The notes: a model not told the origin generated them from the letters alone. Positions 1 to 9,469 are shown, counted from the stretch's first letter. The stretch is 64,000 bases of DNA from an uncultured Thalassolituus sp. (GCF_950066645.1 NZ_CATMFB010000001.1:62001-126000), one strand, 5' to 3'. Program-made: numbers and translations.

Positions 1-1716
1 GTCCGGGAAGAAACTGATGCGCACCGTGCCGTTAAACGGCATTGAAATGACCAACGCAAACACCCCCACACCGATCAGCAGCACGGCGTAACGAAGACGA
101 ATCGCGTGCTCAATGGCTGGCGTGTAGACCTTCTCGTTAAAGCGGGCGAGCAGGCGGTCGGCACCGTTCTGCAGCGACTGCCAGCTACGGCTGAGCAGGT
201 TGCGCTTTTCTCCGTCACGGTGGGTTTTCAGGTGCGCCAGATGCGCAGGCAGAATCAGCTTGCTCTCGACCACCGAGAGCAACAGACAGATAGTGACGAC
301 CACAGCGAACTGGGCATACAGCTGACCCAGCATGCCGCTGGTCTGCGACAAAGCCGCAAAGGCGGCCACTGTAGTAAACACGCCGAATAAGGTCGGAATG
401 GCCACCGCCATGGTGCCGCGAATGGTGTTGCCCAGGGTATCGCCGTACTTCTCCCGTGTGGTGTATACGCTTTCACCAACGACCACCGCGTCATCGACGA
501 CAATCCCCAGGGCCATGATAAAACCGAACGTCGTAAATTCGTTCAGCGACAGGCCGGTAAAACCATCGCCCATAAAAAACAGAGTCCCGAAGAAAATAAA
601 CGGCAGGCCCATCGCCACCCAGAAAGCGACTTTCAGATTCAGGAACACCGCCAGCAACAGAAACACCAGCACAATCCCCATGACCGCATTTTCGCCCAGC
701 AGGCTTAACCGGCTGGTGATGTTTTCGCTGCTGTCGCTCCAGCTGGTCAGTGACACGCCGGCGGGCAACTTGCCATCGGCCTGCCATTCTTCAATCACTT
801 GATGCACCGCGGTGACGGTACGCACAACGTCATCGGTGCCCGTGCTGACCACCTTCAGGGCCAGGCTGTTTTCACCGTTAAAACGTGACAGGACCGGCGT
901 GGTGTCATCAAAAGTATCGCGGATATCCGCCACATCGCCGAGGCGGACCACCCCTTGCCCATTGGTACTGACCAGCGGAATCTGAGCAAACTGTGTGGCG
1001 TAATAGGCCTGTTGCGACGCCTGCACCTGCAGGTAAAGACGCTCGTGGCGCAGAATGGCGGTAGACGAAGTCGACGATGACTGGTTAATCGCATCCTGAA
1101 CGTCCGTCAGAGACAAACCGTAGGCCTGCAGTGCCGCATCTTTGATCTCAATCGCCATCACCGGGTCGACCCAACCCGAAAAACTGACACGACTGATATC
1201 ACTTTCCGCCAGCAGATCCGCCTTCAATTGACGACCCAGCTGTTGCAGCGTCTGGCGGTCAGCGTTGCCATAAAGCTGCAACGTAATGGCATCGGATTCC
1301 CGCTCGCCCTTTTCGACCACGGCTTTTTCAGCGGTAGAGGGCAAATTAGAAACGCTGTCGACTTTGTTTTTCACATCCGTCAGCAAGGCATCCAGATCGT
1401 AATCTGACTGGCGCTCGACTGTAATGGTCACGCCACTGCTGTTCGACGACGAGGTGATGGTCTTTATACCCGTCACACCCTCAAGCGCCTCTTCAATTTT
1501 GATCGCGACGCCTTCTTCACTCTGCTGCGCCGAGCCACTCAGATACGTCACCGAGACCGTAATCGTGTCCGGTTCAGACGCCGGAAACGCCTCTTTGCGC
1601 AACTGACCCGCTGTGAGCAGGCCAGCGACAATGACCATAATCATCAGCAGGTTGGCGGCAACCGGATTAGCGGTAAACCAGGGAATAATTCCGCGTGCCT
1701 GTGCTTCATTCGCCAT
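1..1716 (-). CDS. RND efflux pump permease, 3' end cut off by window edge
   Basis: Inner-membrane proton-driven RND transporter (AcrB/HAE1 type), the pump of a tripartite drug or metabolite exporter. The frame is open for 572 codons from the ATG at 1716 to the window edge, about half of a normal ~1,020-residue pump. The N-terminus has the first membrane helix, followed by a long periplasmic porter region. Further on come clustered membrane helices with the GIVVDDAVVVGE segment, the TM4 Asp-Asp pair used for proton relay in this family. The start overlaps the end of the adaptor gene by 11 bp, with GGAG six bases upstream, so the two are translationally coupled. Substrate cannot be told from the visible part. 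Family call is secure. Confidence 0.93.
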   Translation of the reverse strand, partial: MANEAQARGIIPWFTANPVAANLLMIMVIVAGLLTAGQLRKEAFPASEPDTITVSVTYLSGSAQQSEEGVAIKIEEALEGVTGIKTITSSSNSSGVTITVERQSDYDLDALLTDVKNKVDSVSNLPSTAEKAVVEKGERESDAITLQLYGNADRQTLQQLGRQLKADLLAESDISRVSFSGWVDPVMAIEIKDAALQAYGLSLTDVQDAINQSSSTSSTAILRHERLYLQVQASQQAYYATQFAQIPLVSTNGQGVVRLGDVADIRDTFDDTTPVLSRFNGENSLALKVVSTGTDDVVRTVTAVHQVIEEWQADGKLPAGVSLTSWSDSSENITSRLSLLGENAVMGIVLVFLLLAVFLNLKVAFWVAMGLPFIFFGTLFFMGDGFTGLSLNEFTTFGFIMALGIVVDDAVVVGESVYTTREKYGDTLGNTIRGTMAVAIPTLFGVFTTVAAFAALSQTSGMLGQLYAQFAVVVTICLLLSVVESKLILPAHLAHLKTHRDGEKRNLLSRSWQSLQNGADRLLARFNEKVYTPAIEHAIRLRYAVLLIGVGVFALVISMPFNGTVRISFFPD

Positions 1717-2908
1717 CGCTATTCTCCTGCTGTGGATTCACGCTCATGCCGGCGCTGTAACTGCTCAGTGGCTGTACCAACACGTGAGCGCCATCAGTCT
1801 GATCACCCACTGGCGTGACGTAGATATGTTGGTTATCTGAAAATTTCACCTGAGCCGGCCAGGCAGCCAACAGGTTGTCGTCAGAGACTGTCCAGATTTC
1901 GCCGCGCTGGCTCAGCGCCGAGGCTGGCAACTGCCAGAGGCCGCTCATTTCCGCACCTTTGAGGCTGACGTTAACGAAAGTCCCCGGAAACAGCGGCGTC
2001 GCCTGAGTCAGTGGCTGATCCACCGAGACAATCAGAGAGCGCTGGCGGGTGCTGGTGTCGAGATGTTTGCCAGTGTGGCGGACATAGCCTGTCCACTGAG
2101 CTATATCCTTTAAACCATCGGTAGAGCCAGCAGAATCACTGGCAATCAGGCTCACCGGATAGTCGTCACCCAGCAGCTCGGCCTCAGCAGGCAAGGCGGC
2201 CCACTGACTGGCCGACAAGGGCACGGAGATATCGACCCGCTCTGCCCCAAGCAGACTGCCAAGCTCACCTCCGGCCTGAACATAGCTGCCCGGGGCGATG
2301 CTGCGACTGACAACAACAGCATCAAACGGCGCAACGATGGTGGCGCTTTCGAGGTCACGCTGCGCTGCTTCAAGCGCGAGGCGCGCACTGTCGACTTCGG
2401 CCTGCGCCGCCTTCAACTGAGGCTCGCGCAGCACCAGGGGTGACAGGGGGTCATTACTGATGCCAGAAATAGCCCACTCTTCCCGCGCCTGATCATAAGA
2501 CTGCTGCTCTTCGAGATAACTGACCTCCGTCGTCGCCAGTGCATTACGCGCTGATTCGACGTCCGCCTTCAGCTGGCTGTCATCCAGCTGAGCGAGGGCT
2601 GTCCCGGCCTTCACCCACTGCCCGGCATCAAACGCTGCGGCCACAGACTGAACCTGTCCGCTGACGCGGCTGCTGAGTGTCAGCTCATACTGGGCAGTCA
2701 CGCTGCCGGAGCCTGTGACTTCCGCACGATAGGTGGCGGGCGATACCGTCACGACCGCCACGGTTGGCGTTTTAGTCGCCTGAGGTGCCGGTGGCTGCTG
2801 CATGGATGCCTGATACGACGACATGCGCGCACTGTTGTAGACGAAGACACCCGCGACAAACACACCGGCGATAACGAGCGCGGCACCGCCGCTGAGTTTA
2901 CGATTCAT
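1706..2908 (-). CDS. RND efflux periplasmic adaptor (membrane fusion protein)
   Basis: Periplasmic adaptor that links the RND pump to the outer membrane channel. The 400-residue protein begins with a single hydrophobic anchor (about residues 7-25). It is followed by a split lipoyl/barrel-sandwich region (SGQVQSVAAAFDAGQWVKAG near the N-side and SATIVAPFDAVVV after the hairpin), an alpha-helical hairpin rich in Ala/Glu, and beta-barrel domains. I chose the ATG at 2908 because GGAG lies eight bases upstream; an in-frame TTG at 2920 has no ribosome site. The start overlaps the end of the outer membrane lipoprotein gene by 11 bp and the stop overlaps the pump start, so all three genes form one tight operon. 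Confidence 0.93.
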   Translation of the reverse strand: MNRKLSGGAALVIAGVFVAGVFVYNSARMSSYQASMQQPPAPQATKTPTVAVVTVSPATYRAEVTGSGSVTAQYELTLSSRVSGQVQSVAAAFDAGQWVKAGTALAQLDDSQLKADVESARNALATTEVSYLEEQQSYDQAREEWAISGISNDPLSPLVLREPQLKAAQAEVDSARLALEAAQRDLESATIVAPFDAVVVSRSIAPGSYVQAGGELGSLLGAERVDISVPLSASQWAALPAEAELLGDDYPVSLIASDSAGSTDGLKDIAQWTGYVRHTGKHLDTSTRQRSLIVSVDQPLTQATPLFPGTFVNVSLKGAEMSGLWQLPASALSQRGEIWTVSDDNLLAAWPAQVKFSDNQHIYVTPVGDQTDGAHVLVQPLSSYSAGMSVNPQQENSDGE

Positions 2909-4286
2909 AAGATGCTCCAAGACCCAGCGCAGAGGCCAGGGTGATGCGATTGCTGAGGCGGGTAAAAATCAGAGTGTCGAGCTGCGATTCGAGGTCGTAG
3001 GTTTCCTGCTGTACGCTCAACAACTCAAGGATGGTGGCATTACCGGCACGGTACTTTTCCTGATAACGGCTCAGGGCCTGTTGCTGCTGCGCCAGCGCCT
3101 GACTCACATACTGCGAGCGTTCGGCTAACGCCTGTTCGTTGTCCAGGGCGGTGCGCACTTCTTCCACCGCGTTCAGCAGAGTTTCGCGATAGCTCTGGTA
3201 CTGAATGGCGGTTTCAAGTTCAGCACTTTTCGCCGCCGCTCTGAGCTTGCCCCCCTGAAACAAAGGCGCGGTCAGCTGACCAAGAACCGACCAGACGGGG
3301 TCCGTCAGCAAGGCTGCTGAGGGGGAATCGGCGACGTCCTGCAGGGCCGCCTGAAGATCAATACGGGGCAGCAGATCTTTGTAGGCCACACGGGCATTGC
3401 TTTCTGCGACGGCGATGCCGTGGTAGGCCGCCAGCAGATCCGGGCGGCGGGCCAGTGTCTGCTCAGGCAGTGTGATCGGAGCGGATGCCACCTGCGGGTA
3501 GTCAGCAGGCACCTGATAGTGTGTATCCGCCGTGTCGCCCGTGAGCGTGTTCAGCGTTAATTCCGACTGACGCACCGACTGCTGCAGCTCACGTACGGAT
3601 GCACGAGCACTTAGCGTCGAGCTGCGGGCACTGTCGAGATCGTCCAGCGCGCTCAAACCACGCTGATAACGTTGCACGATAAGGCGCTCAACCGTTTCGA
3701 GGCTTTGCAAGCGACGCTGCTCAATTTCGAGTGCGCGCTGATCAGCCACCAGACTCAACCAGGTGTTCATCACCTCGGCCGCCAACGCATCGCGGGCTGC
3801 CTGATACGTGGCCTGTTGTTGAAACAGCGTCTGCTCGGCGGCGTTAATGCCATCTTCGATCTGGGCCCAGAGATCCAGCTGCCAACTGAGCGTCAGCGAA
3901 CCTGTGTACTGGGTATCTTCGCCAGCATTTTTACTGGCGCTGAGCCCGGCTTCAGCGGTTGGGTAACGATCAGCACGGGTCTGACGCAGGCTAAGGTTAG
4001 TCTGCTCGAGCGCCAGCAAGGTCTGTTGCAGCCCCGGGTTATTCGCCAGCGCGCGCCGCACCAACGCATCGAGATCGGCGTTCTGAATGAGATCGGACAA
4101 CTGGTTGGGTGCTGTTTCGGGTGATTCTGAATAATCCGTCTGAACATTGGCCCAGTCCGGCACACCGGAAACCAGCTCATCCACACGACCGGCATATTCA
4201 CCGGACGGCTGTGACGAAGAAAACGTCGCGCACCCCGTCAGCGTCAGGCTGAGCACAAGTACGGACAATACAGATTGTTGATTCAT
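2898..4286 (-). CDS. Outer membrane efflux lipoprotein, NodT/OprM type
   Basis: TolC-like outer membrane channel of the tripartite exporter. The 462-residue protein has a lipoprotein signal with lipobox LTGC (Cys19), placing it in the NodT/OprM lipoprotein branch rather than with the non-lipidated TolC encoded at 61.7 kb. Two homologous OEP repeats follow, with long Ala/Gln/Leu-rich helices (LALEQTNLSLRQTRADRYP in the first, LLNAVEEVRTALDNEQALA in the second) that build the periplasmic tunnel. It is the first gene of the operon and its 3' end overlaps the adaptor. The 103-bp region upstream carries a repeat-rich possible operator. Function as an efflux outer channel is secure; cargo is unknown. 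Confidence 0.93.
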   Translation of the reverse strand: MNQQSVLSVLVLSLTLTGCATFSSSQPSGEYAGRVDELVSGVPDWANVQTDYSESPETAPNQLSDLIQNADLDALVRRALANNPGLQQTLLALEQTNLSLRQTRADRYPTAEAGLSASKNAGEDTQYTGSLTLSWQLDLWAQIEDGINAAEQTLFQQQATYQAARDALAAEVMNTWLSLVADQRALEIEQRRLQSLETVERLIVQRYQRGLSALDDLDSARSSTLSARASVRELQQSVRQSELTLNTLTGDTADTHYQVPADYPQVASAPITLPEQTLARRPDLLAAYHGIAVAESNARVAYKDLLPRIDLQAALQDVADSPSAALLTDPVWSVLGQLTAPLFQGGKLRAAAKSAELETAIQYQSYRETLLNAVEEVRTALDNEQALAERSQYVSQALAQQQQALSRYQEKYRAGNATILELLSVQQETYDLESQLDTLIFTRLSNRITLASALGLGASYES

Positions 4287-4346
4287 GGTCTGTCCCTCTG
4301 AGGGCAGGATTAAGCATTCAGAGGTCAGATTAACGGGAGGGGGGGT

Positions 4347-4379
4347 TAAGACCGGGTTAAGAGATTTAACCCAGTCTTA
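4347..4379. promoter_or_regulatory. Dyad with embedded 11-bp direct repeat upstream of the efflux operon
   Basis: Two 14-base arms (4347-4360 and 4366-4379) form an inverted repeat with one mismatch and a 5-base centre. Read on the minus strand, CTTAAC occurs twice with 11-bp periodicity, the layout bound by OmpR/PmrA-type response regulators. It lies between the chemoreceptor stop and the efflux operon start. It could instead be a weak terminator for the chemoreceptor, but no T-tract follows it on the minus strand. Confidence 0.4.
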
Positions 4380-4389
4380 GAGGGGTGGG

Positions 4390-5997
4390 TTATCCGTGGC
4401 GCGCCATTAGCTCAGTCAGGTGACGACTCAGGCTGTCGAGCGCGCCTGACACTTCGCTCAGACGGTCGGCATCCTGCAACGCAGCGCGACTCGCCTCGTT
4501 CAGGCCACTGATATTGCGCGACACATCATCCATGCGCACCAGCTGCTGACGGGTTTTTTCCGCCGTCCGCTCATTCATTTCCGACACCGACACCACAGCT
4601 TCGTGCACTTCACCCAGCGCTGCGCTGACGTTAGTCATGGCTTCCTGATTCCGATGCGTAAGCTCCTGGCTGCGACTGATCGCATCCACCGCCGACTGAG
4701 TGCCACCCTGGATATTCTGAATCATGGCCTGAATTTTCTGCGCTGATTCCTGTGTCATGTTGGCCAGACTGCGCACTTCATCCGCCACCACCGAGAATCC
4801 ACGACCATGCTCACCCGCACGCGCAGCTTCAATCGCTGCGTTCAGAGCCAGCAGATTCGTCTGCTCAGCAATGCCTGAAATAACCTGCAGCACCTCACCA
4901 ACTTTAACGCTGTCATCTTTCAGGCGGGAGATAGTCTCAACCACCATTTCCATCTGCTGAACCGAGTCATTCACTGCCGTGCTGGAGGCCTTCACATCGG
5001 CTCCGATGCCGGTGGTTTTCTCTGCGGCATCGCGGCTCTGCTCCAACAGTCCTGTGGTCTGCTCACCCACAGCGTTCAGTTCAGAAACGGTTTCGCTGAT
5101 GTGGTTGTTTACTTCATCGACTGTTTTCTTCTGCTGCTGCAGACCAGAACGGGTCTGAGCGGCAATACTGGTAAGGTTGTCAGCATTACTGCGCAGACTC
5201 TTCACCGCATCATCAATACTGTGCTCCAGTTCATCCCGCGCCTGTGCTGCATCGCGGAAGACGCGTAGCGCACGGGCCATTTCTCCGATTTCATCGTTCT
5301 TATCGGCATAGGGGACACGGGTGCCGCTATCACCGCCGGCCAGAGCCGACATCCGCGCGCTGAGACGACGTATCGGTTTGCTGATGGTCCAGGCAAGAAA
5401 GCCAGAAAAGCCCACCGCCGCAATCGCAAAAGCAATCGCCATAAGGGCGGTATTCCGCCCGGTCTCATCCATCTCCTGCTGAGTACTGGTCGCAAACACA
5501 CGGGCACCCGCCACCGTATCGGCCACCAGAGTATTAATCGCAGCTTCGAGCTGAGTGCCCCGGTCTGCCGTGGCGATGGCGGAAGGCAGAGCCGTCGAAT
5601 TACTGGCTGAGAGGCGAGACAGCATCTGTTGTTTCCAGCCCTCTGCCAGCGTTCTGGCTTCTGCAGCGGTCGCTGCGAGTTGTGGCTGCCCGGACGACAG
5701 AGACTCCACCAGAGCAAGACGCTCAGAGAACGTCCGGTAGAGGCGCTTGAACTCCTGATCGACCTCCGAGCTGTTCAGCGGTTGTATCATCGCCAGCACA
5801 CCCGAGGTGTAGTCCCGCACATCGCGGAAAGCATCCCAGGCAGCCCGACTCTGGTCTACCGCCTGAATCGTACGTTCACTTTGCTGCAACATCTCGCTGC
5901 TGCGCTCGGTAAAGCCTGAGAAGAAGCCCCACAACGCAAGGTTATAAAACAGAATCAGTCCACCAAAACTGACCAGCAGGCGCGTAATAATATTCAT
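4390..5997 (-). CDS. Methyl-accepting chemotaxis protein
   Basis: Transmembrane chemoreceptor that signals through CheA/CheW. Of 535 residues, TM1 spans about 5-28, a helical periplasmic sensor of about 155 residues follows, TM2 is about 183-205, a HAMP domain about 206-258, and the cytoplasmic signalling coiled coil the rest. The conserved hairpin tip is around 375-412 ([20 protein letters not shown] and [10 protein letters not shown]). There is no C-terminal CheR-tethering pentapeptide; the protein ends MARHG. It lies 15 bp downstream of the di-haem peroxidase gene on the same strand with GGAG before its ATG, suggesting co-transcription. The ligand is unknown; the sensor resembles four-helix-bundle types. 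Confidence 0.94.
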   Translation of the reverse strand: MNIITRLLVSFGGLILFYNLALWGFFSGFTERSSEMLQQSERTIQAVDQSRAAWDAFRDVRDYTSGVLAMIQPLNSSEVDQEFKRLYRTFSERLALVESLSSGQPQLAATAAEARTLAEGWKQQMLSRLSASNSTALPSAIATADRGTQLEAAINTLVADTVAGARVFATSTQQEMDETGRNTALMAIAFAIAAVGFSGFLAWTISKPIRRLSARMSALAGGDSGTRVPYADKNDEIGEMARALRVFRDAAQARDELEHSIDDAVKSLRSNADNLTSIAAQTRSGLQQQKKTVDEVNNHISETVSELNAVGEQTTGLLEQSRDAAEKTTGIGADVKASSTAVNDSVQQMEMVVETISRLKDDSVKVGEVLQVISGIAEQTNLLALNAAIEAARAGEHGRGFSVVADEVRSLANMTQESAQKIQAMIQNIQGGTQSAVDAISRSQELTHRNQEAMTNVSAALGEVHEAVVSVSEMNERTAEKTRQQLVRMDDVSRNISGLNEASRAALQDADRLSEVSGALDSLSRHLTELMARHG

Positions 5998-6012
5998 CCT
6001 GATCTCCTTGAA

Positions 6013-7002
6013 TTACAGCGGCAGCGCTGGCAATGACATTGGCTGATCTTCGCCCTGAAGCGTTCCCAGAAATGCCTTCAGGTCTTTCATATCCTGCGGT
6101 GTCATCGGCACGGGTTTCATATCGGGAGAGCGCGAAGGGCGTGGCACCCCGCCCGACAGATAGTGCACCAACACTGCATCGAGATTAGGCAGAGAGCCAT
6201 TGTGCATGTAAGGGGCACGCTGCGTGATATTGCGCAACCCCGGGGTTTTGAAAGCATGACGGTTAAGCTCGTCTGAAGGATCAAACGCGTAACGCCCCAG
6301 ATCTTCCGTGGGCATGCCAATGTCGTGGAACTTGTTGTCGGTGAAATTCCAGCCGGTATGACACGCAGAGCAGCCCGCCTGACCGTTGAACAGCTCGAAT
6401 CCTCGTTTGGCAGACTCCGGAATCGCCTCTTCATCACCTTCGATCCAGCGATCGAACGGTGCCTGACCTGACACAATCGTGCGCTCGAAGGTCGCGATCG
6501 CCCGGGCAATGTTCTCTGGCGTAATCTCGCCACCGAAAACCTGATCAAAATACGGCTGATAACCCGCGATGCCTTTCACCCGCGCAATCAGCACATTCAG
6601 CGGCATATTCATTTCAACATCCGCCTGAATCGGCCCCAGTGCCTGCTCCTCCAGCGAGGCCGCGCGGCCATCCCAGAAGTACTTGTTGCCCCAGGCAAGA
6701 TTCAGAACCGTTGGGTTATGGCGGCCCAACTGAGTATTCAGTGCCCCAACAGCAAGCGGCATCGCCTGCTCCCAGCCAAACGACGGGTTGTGACAGGTCG
6801 CGCAACTGATGTTCTGGTTAATGCTCAGGCGTGGATCGAAAAACAGCATCTTACCCAGAGCCGCCTTTTCCGCCTGATACGGGTTATCCGCCGGAAATGG
6901 AATCGTATCCGGACGCTTATACTTGGCTTTTAACTCGTCAGAGCCAGCCGCTGACATATTCGCAACCACCGCCAGAATGACGGCTACCAACCAATGTTTC
7001 AT
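6013..7002 (-). CDS. Periplasmic di-haem cytochrome c peroxidase
   Basis: Exported enzyme of the bacterial cytochrome c peroxidase/MauG superfamily, expected to reduce hydrogen peroxide with electrons from small cytochromes. The 329-residue precursor has a signal peptide (about 1-20) and two c-type haem sites, CATCH (67-71) and CSACH (211-215). Family motifs near the first haem (LGKMLFFDPRLS) and before the end (APYMHNGSLPNLDAVLVHY) are intact. It is transcribed divergently from the merR-type gene and 15 bp upstream of a chemoreceptor gene. MauG-type oxidases share this fold, so peroxidase activity is a family inference. Confidence 0.92.
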   Translation of the reverse strand: MKHWLVAVILAVVANMSAAGSDELKAKYKRPDTIPFPADNPYQAEKAALGKMLFFDPRLSINQNISCATCHNPSFGWEQAMPLAVGALNTQLGRHNPTVLNLAWGNKYFWDGRAASLEEQALGPIQADVEMNMPLNVLIARVKGIAGYQPYFDQVFGGEITPENIARAIATFERTIVSGQAPFDRWIEGDEEAIPESAKRGFELFNGQAGCSACHTGWNFTDNKFHDIGMPTEDLGRYAFDPSDELNRHAFKTPGLRNITQRAPYMHNGSLPNLDAVLVHYLSGGVPRPSRSPDMKPVPMTPQDMKDLKAFLGTLQGEDQPMSLPALPL

Positions 7003-7206
7003 ATGCTTCTGCCTGATGCGTAGATGGGCACAGTTACATTCAGACTAGAAACGACCTGCAGACTCGTCAAAAGGGTCTGCAATGACTTTACTGGCATTGG
7101 CGCAGAAGGCCCGAGAGGCGTACAAAATGAAACAGGTGTGGCTGAACCTGCACTGGTGCTGAGTTTCCAAACGGCCTACCTTAGCCAATACAACAGGAGT
7201 AAAAAC

Positions 7207-7647
7207 ATGAGTGCCACATTAAGCATCGGGGAACTGTCGAAGCGCAGCGGGCTGGCTGCCTCAAAGATCCGCTTTTATGAAAGCATTGGGTTACTGCGCA
7301 TGGTTAAGCGTAAAGCCAATGGCTATCGGGAATACCCGCCTGAAGCCGCCATTGCACTCAGCCTGATTACAACCGCTCAGAAAGCCGGATTCAGCCTCGA
7401 TGAATTGAAAGGACTGATGCCGGCAGATCTTGATCACTGGGATCACGATGCGCTGGTTGAATCACTGGAAACAAAACTCAAAGAAGTTGAAACCCTGATC
7501 GCCAGCCTGGAAGTGAGTCGTGCGGAGCTGAAAAAAGTATTAGGTCAACTGAATGCCCGCCCGGATGACATTACCTGCACCGACAATGCCCGCCGTATGA
7601 TTAACGAACATATGAGTCAGGCAACAAATACTCAGATCGTTAAATAA
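7207..7647 (+). CDS. MerR-family transcriptional regulator
   Basis: DNA-distorting transcriptional activator. The 146-residue protein has an N-terminal winged helix-turn-helix (about 5-75; GELSKRSGLAASKIRFYE, then NGYREYPPEA) and a dimerising coiled coil (about 84-118). It has a short tail with the only cysteine (about residue 124). I chose the ATG at 7207 because AGGAG stands seven bases upstream; the longer open frame upstream has no ribosome site. The short effector region resembles the NmlR/AdhR branch that senses aldehydes and other electrophiles, but those sensors usually have a Cys nearer the DNA-binding domain. Five promoters with MerR geometry lie in the next 7 kb and are its probable targets. 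Its stop overlaps the convergent DJ-1-like gene by 8 bp. Confidence 0.93.
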   Translation: MSATLSIGELSKRSGLAASKIRFYESIGLLRMVKRKANGYREYPPEAAIALSLITTAQKAGFSLDELKGLMPADLDHWDHDALVESLETKLKEVETLIASLEVSRAELKKVLGQLNARPDDITCTDNARRMINEHMSQATNTQIVK

Positions 7648-8323
7648 CAGCCAATACCGCTCTGGCCGTGGCCGACGCAGACCCCGGATTCTGCCCCGTG
7701 ACCAGACGGCCATCCGTCACCACATTCGAGGCAAACGGCAGCCAGGTTTTCTGGTAATCCGCACCACGGTCTTTCATTTCCTGCTCGCAGTTGTACGGCA
7801 CTTTCTTTGCGACGCCGGCTAACACTTCTTCGGTCCAGGAAAAGCCGGTCAGTGAGCGCCCGCTTACGACAAGCCCCCCTTCAGAATCAGGAATATTCAG
7901 CAGGCCACAGTAGCCATGGCAGACTGACGAGACCACTCCACCGTGACCCCAGATACCGCTGGCGAGCTGCTGCAGGCCAACATGATCAGGGAAATCGTAC
8001 ATCACCGCATGACCGCCGGTGTAGAACACCGCATCAAAGTCGGCAGCGTTCAGATCTTCCGGACAGGGCGTATTCTCCAGCAGGCTCATCTTCGCCGGGT
8101 CGTTCAGCCAACGCTTAGCAGACGCATCCAGCGCCGGCCACTTTAACGAGCGTGGCTCCAGCGGCACCTTGCCGCCTTCCGGGCTGACCAGAGTCTGCTG
8201 ATAGCCAGCCGCCTCGAACACATCCCAGGCGTGTGTCAACTCAGACAACCACAGACCGGTCGGATGATCAGTACCCAGATAACGGTCTACATTAGTAACT
8301 ACATGAAGAATGCGCTTTGTCAT
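7640..8323 (-). CDS. DJ-1/PfpI-family protein (class I glutamine amidotransferase-like)
   Basis: Cytosolic member of the DJ-1/Hsp31 superfamily, whose members include glyoxalase-III-type enzymes and chaperones. Of 227 residues, the nucleophile elbow VCHG gives Cys135-His136, the upstream acidic residue is in LWLSELTH (Glu28), and a YTGGHA motif precedes the elbow. The ATG at 8323 follows CAGGAG. It has no signal peptide, unlike its paralogue at 9502, which shares its motifs throughout (TGLWL, ADYQK, VTGQNP). A 19-bp-spacer promoter at 8368-8398 controls it, back to back with that of the SDR gene. Activity on methylglyoxal-like carbonyls is plausible but inferred from family and context. Confidence 0.88.
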   Translation of the reverse strand: MTKRILHVVTNVDRYLGTDHPTGLWLSELTHAWDVFEAAGYQQTLVSPEGGKVPLEPRSLKWPALDASAKRWLNDPAKMSLLENTPCPEDLNAADFDAVFYTGGHAVMYDFPDHVGLQQLASGIWGHGGVVSSVCHGYCGLLNIPDSEGGLVVSGRSLTGFSWTEEVLAGVAKKVPYNCEQEMKDRGADYQKTWLPFASNVVTDGRLVTGQNPGSASATARAVLAVI

Positions 8324-8367
8324 AATTCTCCTGTGTGGGCTCCGGCTCTGTCTGTGGATTACAAGGC

Positions 8368-8398
8368 ACTGTAAGTCTGAAGTAAGGTTTAAGGTCAA
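8368..8398 (-). promoter_or_regulatory. MerR-type promoter A (for the DJ-1-like gene)
   Basis: TTGACC (-35), 19-bp spacer, TACAGT (-10), reading leftward. The 19-bp spacing is too long for unaided RNA polymerase and typical of MerR activators. The spacer keeps the TTAAAC...CTTCA pattern shared with the other four sites. The site is 15 bp from divergent site B. Confidence 0.75.
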
Positions 8399-8413
8399 CC
8401 CCGATTGCCAAGC

Positions 8414-8444
8414 TTGACCTTAAAGTAATCTTCAACGTTAAAGT
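8414..8444 (+). promoter_or_regulatory. MerR-type promoter B (for the SDR gene)
   Basis: TTGACC (8414-8419), 19-bp spacer, TAAAGT (8439-8444), 48 bp before the ATG at 8493. The spacer has the shared TTAAAG...CTTCAA pattern. Confidence 0.75.
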
Positions 8445-8492
8445 GCCCGTCATCGGAATAACCATAGCAATAATTCAAAAGAGGCAGCGACC

Positions 8493-9422
8493 ATGCAGAC
8501 CATACTCGGAGCCAACGGCCAGATAGGACGCGAACTCGCCCGCGAGCTGAAGCAGAACTTCACCAGTGACATCCGCCTCGTCAGCCGTAATCCACAGAAG
8601 ATTAACGACACCGACACTCTGATGAGCGCCAACCTGCTGGATGCTGATCAGACGCGGGATGCCGTCGCCGGGTCTGACATCGTCTACCTGACGGCAGGCC
8701 TGCCGATGGATACCGAGCGCTGGATTCGCGAATGGCCACCGATCATGAAAAACGTGATTGATGCCTGCGCCTTCCATAAGGTGAAACTGGTGTACTTCGA
8801 TAACACCTACATGTATCCGCAGACCGACACACCGCAGACCGAAGACACACCGTTTAAACCACATGGCGACAAAGGCCGCATCCGCGGCGCCATTACCGGA
8901 CAACTGTTAGAGGCGATGAGTGCGGGGCGTGTAGAAGCCTTGATCTGCCGCGCGCCTGAGTTTTACGGCCCGGGCCAGACCCAGAGCATCATAAATGGTC
9001 TGGTGCTGGATGCATTGGTCGCAGGCAAAAAACCGAAAGTCTTCCTTCGTGATGATACTAAGCGCACTCTGATATATACGCCGGATGCATCTCGCGCTAT
9101 GGCACTGCTCGGCAATACACCAGATGCTTATGGCCAGACCTGGCACCTGCCATGCGACGACAATCGCCCGACCTACAAAGAATTCATCAGACTCGCCGCC
9201 GATGCTTACCGGCGCCCATACGAATACACAGTTCTGAAACCCTGGCTGCTGTGGATCGCCGCGAAGTTTAATCCTCAGCGGCGTGACGCCAGCGAGTTGC
9301 TGCCGCGCTATAAACAAGACAATATCTTCGTATCGGATAAATTTAAGAAACGTTTTCCTGACTTTAAAGTCACCACCTTCAGTGAAGGGCTGAAAGCCAC
9401 CGCGGCAGAGCAGAAACACTGA
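8493..9422 (+). CDS. Atypical SDR / NAD(P)-dependent epimerase-like protein
   Basis: Rossmann-fold protein of the extended/atypical SDR superfamily, expected to bind NAD(P)(H). The 309 residues begin with the nucleotide-binding GANGQIG motif (about 6-12). The usual YxxxK catalytic pair is not evident in the region after FDNTYMYP, which runs into a Lys/Arg-rich stretch instead, so it may be an atypical member acting as a reductase or a sensor. APEFYGPG near residue 150 is typical of epimerase-like members. It has its own MerR-type promoter (8414-8444) and sits between the two DJ-1-like genes, implying a role in carbonyl or electrophile metabolism. The exact reaction is unknown. Confidence 0.82.
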   Translation: MQTILGANGQIGRELARELKQNFTSDIRLVSRNPQKINDTDTLMSANLLDADQTRDAVAGSDIVYLTAGLPMDTERWIREWPPIMKNVIDACAFHKVKLVYFDNTYMYPQTDTPQTEDTPFKPHGDKGRIRGAITGQLLEAMSAGRVEALICRAPEFYGPGQTQSIINGLVLDALVAGKKPKVFLRDDTKRTLIYTPDASRAMALLGNTPDAYGQTWHLPCDDNRPTYKEFIRLAADAYRRPYEYTVLKPWLLWIAAKFNPQRRDASELLPRYKQDNIFVSDKFKKRFPDFKVTTFSEGLKATAAEQKH

Positions 9423-9438
9423 CACCCCCCTGTAACGC

Positions 9439-9469
9439 TTGACCTTCAACCGTACTTCAAGGTGAGCAT
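9439..9469 (+). promoter_or_regulatory. MerR-type promoter C (for the DJ-1-like lipoprotein)
   Basis: TTGACC (9439-9444), 19-bp spacer, GAGCAT (9464-9469). From 9442 to 9463 the sequence is an imperfect palindrome with outer arms ACCTT and AAGGT. The -10 is poor, as expected for an activator-dependent promoter. Confidence 0.7.

Noticed and set aside
7058-7080. A GCAGAC/GTCTGC dyad between the peroxidase and merR genes
   Set aside because: Only 6 bp per arm, no match to the five promoters or to an ANR/FNR box; may be chance.
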